Source: an uncultured Eggerthella sp. (GTDB lineage Bacteria > Actinomycetota > Coriobacteriia > Coriobacteriales > Eggerthellaceae). Taken from it: a DNA stretch of 64,000 nt. The stretch lies in assembly GCA_937998355.1 (NCBI GenBank), contig CALLDI010000005.1, forward strand, positions 1-64,000. Direction: 5' to 3'. Below the pieces are notes generated by a model. That model made no database searches. It was given only the letters and a program-made list of their open reading frames with translations, and was not told where the DNA came from. Positions 59,925 through 64,000 of this stretch are shown here, piece after piece; position 1 is the first letter of the stretch; every line of letters starts with the position of its first letter. A program made the position numbers and the translations under genes.

Positions 59925-61313
59925 GTGAGCGAGATCATCTGCCCTCATTGCAAGACCCCCTTCACCGTCGACGAAAGCGGCTATGCTGCCATCCTGAGCC
60001 AGGTGCGAGACCAAGAGCTCCAGCGCGAAGTGAATGCGCGCGTGACCATGGTCGAAGATGCACGCGAAAAAGAGGTCGCGCTAGCCGTTGCGGAAACGAA
60101 GGCCGAACTGGAAAAGCAGCTTGAAGCGACACGGGCTCAGCTGGCCGCAGCCAAGACCGAAGCCGAAGCGGCCAGGAAACTGGCGGTCTCCGATGCGGTC
60201 GCAGCCGAAGTCGAACGGCTTCGCGCGGTAGAGAAAGAGCGTGATACCCTGGCACAACAGCTCGAAGCGCAACGTCAGCAGGCTTCCATGGAAACACAGC
60301 TCGCCGTTTCGAAGGTCGAAGCTGCAGCGAAAGATGCCCAAACCTCCATCGAACGCGAACGCGACGAACTGCGTGCTCAAATTGCGCGCGATGCTGAAAC
60401 GCTCACGCGCGTCGAAGCAGAACATAAGGCCGCTTTGGCGGAGAAGCTCGCCGCGAAGGACGAACTCATCGCCGATCGCGACCGCGAGATCGAGCGCATC
60501 CGCGACATGAAAGCGAAGCTCTCCACCAAGATGCTGGGTGAAAGCCTGGAGGTTCACTGCGAGACAGAATTCAACCGTCTGCGCGCCACCGCATTCCCCC
60601 GTGCTTACTTCGAGAAGGATAACGAAGTGGTCGAAGGCACGAAGGGCGATTTCGTCTTCCGCGATTTCGACGACGCCGGCAACGAAGTCGTTTCCATCAT
60701 GTTCGAGATGAAGAATGAAGCGGACGATTCGGTCAGCCGCAAGAAGAACGAAGATCACTTCAAGAAGCTCGATTCCGATCGCAAGAAGAAGGGCTGCGAA
60801 TACGCCGTTCTCGTCTCTCTGCTCGAACCTGAGAGCGAACTCTACAACGCAGGCATCGTCGATGTGTCTTGGAAGTACGAGAAAATGTACGTCATCCGCC
60901 CGCAGTTCTTCATCCCGCTCATCACGCTACTGCGCAACGCCGCGCTCTCCTCGCTCGAATACCGCAAGGAATTGGCGCTAGTGAAACAGCAGAATATCGA
61001 CGTGACGAACTTCGAGGATCAGCTGACGGATTTCAAAGACAAGTTCAGCCGCAACTACCGCATCGCTAGCGATAAATTCCAGAAAGCCATCGAAGAGATC
61101 GACAAGTCCATCAGCCATCTGCAGAAGATCAAAGACAACCTGATCGGCAGTGAAAACCAGCTGCGCCTAGCGAACGACAAAGCTGAAGACCTCACCATCA
61201 AGCGTCTCACGCGCAAGAATCCCACCATGAAAGCGCTGTTCGATGCCGCACGAGAAGAGCGCGACGACAGCGATACCGACGTGAGCGAAGTCGAGTTTTT
61301 GGATGAAGAATGA
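59925..61313 (+). CDS. DUF2130 protein (RmuC-like, PD-(D/E)xK fold)
   Basis: A 462-residue protein. An N-terminal zinc ribbon, ICPHCKTPFTVDESG, precedes about 180 residues of coiled coil and then the DUF2130 domain: TKMLGESLEVHCETEFNRLR, GTKGDFVFRDFDDAG and SIMFEMKNEADD, where D and ExK fit a nuclease core. Family members are thought to process DNA or RNA but are little studied. GTG 59925 is seven bases after AAAGGA; ATG 59889 is the alternative. Confidence 0.88.
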   Translation: MSEIICPHCKTPFTVDESGYAAILSQVRDQELQREVNARVTMVEDAREKEVALAVAETKAELEKQLEATRAQLAAAKTEAEAARKLAVSDAVAAEVERLRAVEKERDTLAQQLEAQRQQASMETQLAVSKVEAAAKDAQTSIERERDELRAQIARDAETLTRVEAEHKAALAEKLAAKDELIADRDREIERIRDMKAKLSTKMLGESLEVHCETEFNRLRATAFPRAYFEKDNEVVEGTKGDFVFRDFDDAGNEVVSIMFEMKNEADDSVSRKKNEDHFKKLDSDRKKKGCEYAVLVSLLEPESELYNAGIVDVSWKYEKMYVIRPQFFIPLITLLRNAALSSLEYRKELALVKQQNIDVTNFEDQLTDFKDKFSRNYRIASDKFQKAIEEIDKSISHLQKIKDNLIGSENQLRLANDKAEDLTIKRLTRKNPTMKALFDAAREERDDSDTDVSEVEFLDEE

Positions 61314-61379
61314 TTTGAGCCGCACAACAGCGATGCTAAAGTAGAACTGAGATTTACCTCCCTACCACTAGGAGGAGCG

Positions 61380-61829
61380 ATGAGTTCTTTTCCTCACATC
61401 CCGAAACCCGCACTGCCGACGCTGTCGAAGAATCCGAAGCGCTCGCTCGACCTTGCCCATCTCGTGTTCGCGAGCTTGTGGCTCGGTGGTTTCACGATCA
61501 TGTTCTGCTTCTCGGTCATGATGGCCAACGGCTCCATCAGCGAAGCCTTCGGCGCCGCTGCCATCGCTACCGTGAAAGGTCTCGTTACCATCTGCATCCC
61601 CGCCCTCATGGTCACCGGCCTTCTCTATAGCCTCTTCACGAAGTGGGGCTTCAAGAAGCATGGCTGGGTCATCGCGAAATGGTTGCTCTCCATCGCGGTC
61701 GTCGCTTGCACGGCGCTCGTTCCCGCAAAACCAGCCTGTCTCGCGGGCGTTATTGCCGGAATGCTCGTCCTTTTCGCGATCTCAGTATTCAAACCACGCA
61801 AGAAGGCTAAAATAACAGCTGCCCATTAG
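61380..61829 (+). CDS. Small integral membrane protein
   Basis: A 149-residue protein with four predicted membrane helices (LVFASLWLGGFTIMFCFSVM, GLVTICIPALMVTGLLYSLF, WLLSIAVVACTALVP, CLAGVIAGMLVLFAISVF) and a basic tail. CTAGGAGGAG precedes the ATG. The pattern resembles small DUF-type or copper-resistance-like membrane proteins, without a firm match. Confidence 0.8.
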   Translation: MSSFPHIPKPALPTLSKNPKRSLDLAHLVFASLWLGGFTIMFCFSVMMANGSISEAFGAAAIATVKGLVTICIPALMVTGLLYSLFTKWGFKKHGWVIAKWLLSIAVVACTALVPAKPACLAGVIAGMLVLFAISVFKPRKKAKITAAH

Positions 61830-61873
61830 ACTCATTCATCTCGCGTCCCGCCGGGACTGCGAAAGGCAACGCT

Positions 61874-64000
61874 GTGAACGACGCTCTGACCGTAATCGAT
61901 CTGACTTGGATCCCTATCGTAGGGGTCATCTCGCTCGTTGCGCTCTTGGCTCTTGGCCTCGTCGTTATCTGGCGCACTGGATCGCAAGGTCTTCCGAAGA
62001 AGATCCTGCGCACCATCTCCACTACGATATGGACCGCCCTGTTCGTTGCCATCGAGATCGCGCTCCTCTCCTTCGCGAACGACGATGCGATAACGGGCTC
62101 GGTGCCGCTTTTCGGCATCGCTGCCGCATCGAGCGCTCTTGCTGGAATCGCTGCGATAACCGCGAAGACAAGGTCGTTCACGAGAAGAGGCCACCGAGAC
62201 GCGCTGAACACCTCCTCGCTCAGCGATGCTGGCAGAAGTGCCAATCGCTCATCCAAAGCGACCAACATCGTGAAGAAGATCTTGCGCATCGTCGCCAGCT
62301 GGCTCGTTCCGCTCTTTGCTATCGCGCCCATAACGCTCATCTGCTTCGTCTGCCTCGAACTACCCTCGAACCCGAGCTTTCTTTCGATCGATGACACCTA
62401 TCTTGCGAGCGAACTGGCTATTCTTGCTGGCTTCGTTGCAGGCTGCTGGTTCATCTTCCAACGCAAACCCATCGGCTTCGTAGTGCCCGTCCTCGTTTCA
62501 TTCGTATATGGCATGTGCGAATTCTTCGTAGAGGCGTTCAAGGCTGCTGCCATCATGCCTGGCGATTTGCGCAGCGCCGGAACAGGCATGAACGTTGCAG
62601 GCGGTTACGATTACGAGCTCACGAGCGGGATCCTCTTCTGTCTTGCACTCGCCACCCTCGTCATCGCTGCTGTCATGTTCATCCGCGACCCCTTGTCGAA
62701 GCTCCTCGCGAAGAAGGATCTCTCGCGCGCGACGCACGCGAACATCGAAGCGCAAGACGATCCATTCGTCAAAGAAGAACGCCGAAGGGAACGCCTCCTG
62801 ACGCTCGGTAAGAACGCGGTCGCGTTCGTGCTCTCGGTGCTGCTCGGCGCCTATATCATATGGGCGCCCATCAACCAGGCTCTTACGGTCGATTGGGAGG
62901 AAGAAGGCGTCGTCTTCGATTACTGGCAAACGCAGAACAGCATCGACGAATTCGGCATCATCCCTTCGTTCATCGCTGCGCTCCAGCTCGAACAGCTCGA
63001 TCCGCCTTCGGGTTACACGACCGAAAAGGCCGAGGAGCTTCAGGCGGGCATGGTCGGTCTTTACGACCAGTATGTCGCGAGCACTCCTGAACGCGCGGCC
63101 GCAAAAGAACAGTTCGACCAGACCAAACCGAATGTCATCCTGGTCATGAACGAATCTTTCGCCGACCTCTCCGCGCTCGGCGGTCTGGGCGTCGGCTATC
63201 CGGGCCCTGAATATTTGCACGCCATGGACGCGATCGCGAAGGGCAAGACGAGCGTGTCAGTGTACGGTGGCGGTACGTGCAATTCAGAATTCGAGTCGCT
63301 GACCAGCATCTCGCTGGGATACGTCGCGGGCGGCATCGACCCCTATGCGGTCTACGATCTGTCCAACATCGATACCATCCCGAAGGAATTCAAGGCGCTC
63401 GGGTACGCAACCACCGCGATCCATCCGGAAGACCCTAACAACTGGGGCCGAAATCAGGTTTACCCCGCCATCGGCATCGACACCTTCATCTCTCACGAAA
63501 GCTTCACGGAAGCCGAGACGAGTCGCGACCATACCACCGATAAAGCAACGTACGAGATGGTGCTCGAGCAGTTGAAGAGCTCGAATGAGCCGCAGTTCAT
63601 CTTCGACCTGACCATGCAAGGCCACGGTGGCTACGAAACCGGTCTGATACCAGAAGAGGACAACGTCGGCTACGATTTCAACGGCATCGTCGACGAGAAC
63701 GCAGGCGCGGCATGCATCGAATACCTCTCCTCCGTGAAATTGAGCGACCAGGATCTGGAATACCTCATCACCGAGCTTCAGCAGTTCGATGAGCCGGTCG
63801 TGGTGGCGTTCTTCGGCGATCATCATCCTGGGTTCTCATGGTGGTTCCAAGAGCGATTCGCCGATACGTCGACCGAGATCGCCGCTCAAGAAGCCATGTA
63901 CCAGACCGACTACTTCGTATGGGCGAACTACGATATCGCGGGAAGCGATTGGAATGGCGGCAAGACCGAATCCGTCTACACGGGATCGATGGCGCCTGCG
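61874..64000 (+). CDS. LtaS-like sulfatase-family membrane phosphotransferase, 3' end cut by window
   Basis: The frame is open to the window end (709 codons seen). About six or seven membrane segments occupy residues 1-350. An extracellular alkaline-phosphatase-type domain follows, with NVILVMNESFADLSALGG (metal-binding Glu, about 426), YGGGTCNSEFESLTSISLGY (the nucleophile Thr, about 466) and VVAFFGDHHPGFSWWF (Asp/His metal ligands, about 648). Lipoteichoic-acid synthases and related phosphoglycerol transferases share this build. GTG 61874 follows GAAAGG. The polymer it builds in this organism is unknown. Confidence 0.9.
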   Translation, partial: MNDALTVIDLTWIPIVGVISLVALLALGLVVIWRTGSQGLPKKILRTISTTIWTALFVAIEIALLSFANDDAITGSVPLFGIAAASSALAGIAAITAKTRSFTRRGHRDALNTSSLSDAGRSANRSSKATNIVKKILRIVASWLVPLFAIAPITLICFVCLELPSNPSFLSIDDTYLASELAILAGFVAGCWFIFQRKPIGFVVPVLVSFVYGMCEFFVEAFKAAAIMPGDLRSAGTGMNVAGGYDYELTSGILFCLALATLVIAAVMFIRDPLSKLLAKKDLSRATHANIEAQDDPFVKEERRRERLLTLGKNAVAFVLSVLLGAYIIWAPINQALTVDWEEEGVVFDYWQTQNSIDEFGIIPSFIAALQLEQLDPPSGYTTEKAEELQAGMVGLYDQYVASTPERAAAKEQFDQTKPNVILVMNESFADLSALGGLGVGYPGPEYLHAMDAIAKGKTSVSVYGGGTCNSEFESLTSISLGYVAGGIDPYAVYDLSNIDTIPKEFKALGYATTAIHPEDPNNWGRNQVYPAIGIDTFISHESFTEAETSRDHTTDKATYEMVLEQLKSSNEPQFIFDLTMQGHGGYETGLIPEEDNVGYDFNGIVDENAGAACIEYLSSVKLSDQDLEYLITELQQFDEPVVVAFFGDHHPGFSWWFQERFADTSTEIAAQEAMYQTDYFVWANYDIAGSDWNGGKTESVYTGSMAPA

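Overview
The window looks like the chromosome of a high-GC anaerobic actinobacterium of class Coriobacteriia, probably Eggerthellales (Slackia-like; the genus is a low-confidence guess). Signs are the protein style, frequent GTG/TTG starts with AGGAGG-type ribosome binding sites, a ferredoxin-type aldo/keto reductase, a TatD-associated radical SAM protein, a VanW protein and an LtaS-like enzyme.

Left part (1-8400). The end of a type II thioesterase (usual partner of an NRPS/PKS cluster lying outside the window) faces a complete peptide/nickel-type ABC importer operon (substrate-binding protein, two permeases, fused double ATPase; 5476 to 612, minus strand). Then comes a gene graveyard: an HTH protein, a C-terminal fragment of an SpsG/PseG-like protein, and a nonulosonate (NeuB-like) synthase broken by two frameshifts and carrying a 21-nt tandem duplication.

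Mobile part (about 8400-27360). This is an integrative and mobilizable element: lipoprotein, relaxase, MobC-like protein, a candidate oriT, ParB/ParA, a YraN-like protein, an XRE regulator, an AlbA_2/ATPase regulator, a class II amidotransferase paired with an amidoligase, a LexA-controlled operon (Y-family polymerase, small unknown protein, SRAP protein), several small unknown genes, one orphan AbiEi antitoxin, a complete AbiEi/AbiEii pair, and a tyrosine integrase at the right end. I saw no VirB4/VirD4-type genes, so it would need a helper for transfer. It ends in a 44-bp copy of the 3' end of an initiator tRNA-Met gene (27312-27355). A second identical copy (28640-28683) bounds a 1.3-kb AT-rich segment holding one nuclease-like gene. 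The intact tRNA is not in the window, so the island probably extends past the left edge.

The most novel-looking signal is a three-copy intergenic element (14064-14205, 18424-18534, 22502-22608). It has GCAAGGG/CCCTTGC closing arms and conserved internal blocks, and each copy lies 55-75 bases upstream of a minus-strand cargo gene, like a family of structured leader RNAs.

Chromosomal part (28700-64000). This is ordinary housekeeping and accessory metabolism: FabH, a K+ channel, MerR/TetR/LysR regulators with visible operators, a PIN/antitoxin pair with a perfect palindromic operator, GIY-YIG protein, glucose dehydrogenase plus lactonase, carbamate kinase, an MtnA-type isomerase, an Ala/Pro-rich membrane protein with VanW, YqeY, a LysR-divergent run of oxidoreductases and hydrolases, a CDF metal transporter, an APH-like kinase, a DUF2130 protein and a partial LtaS-like enzyme. 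Two chromosomal genes look disrupted: an alpha/beta hydrolase by an in-frame stop and a PRC-barrel protein by a frameshift.
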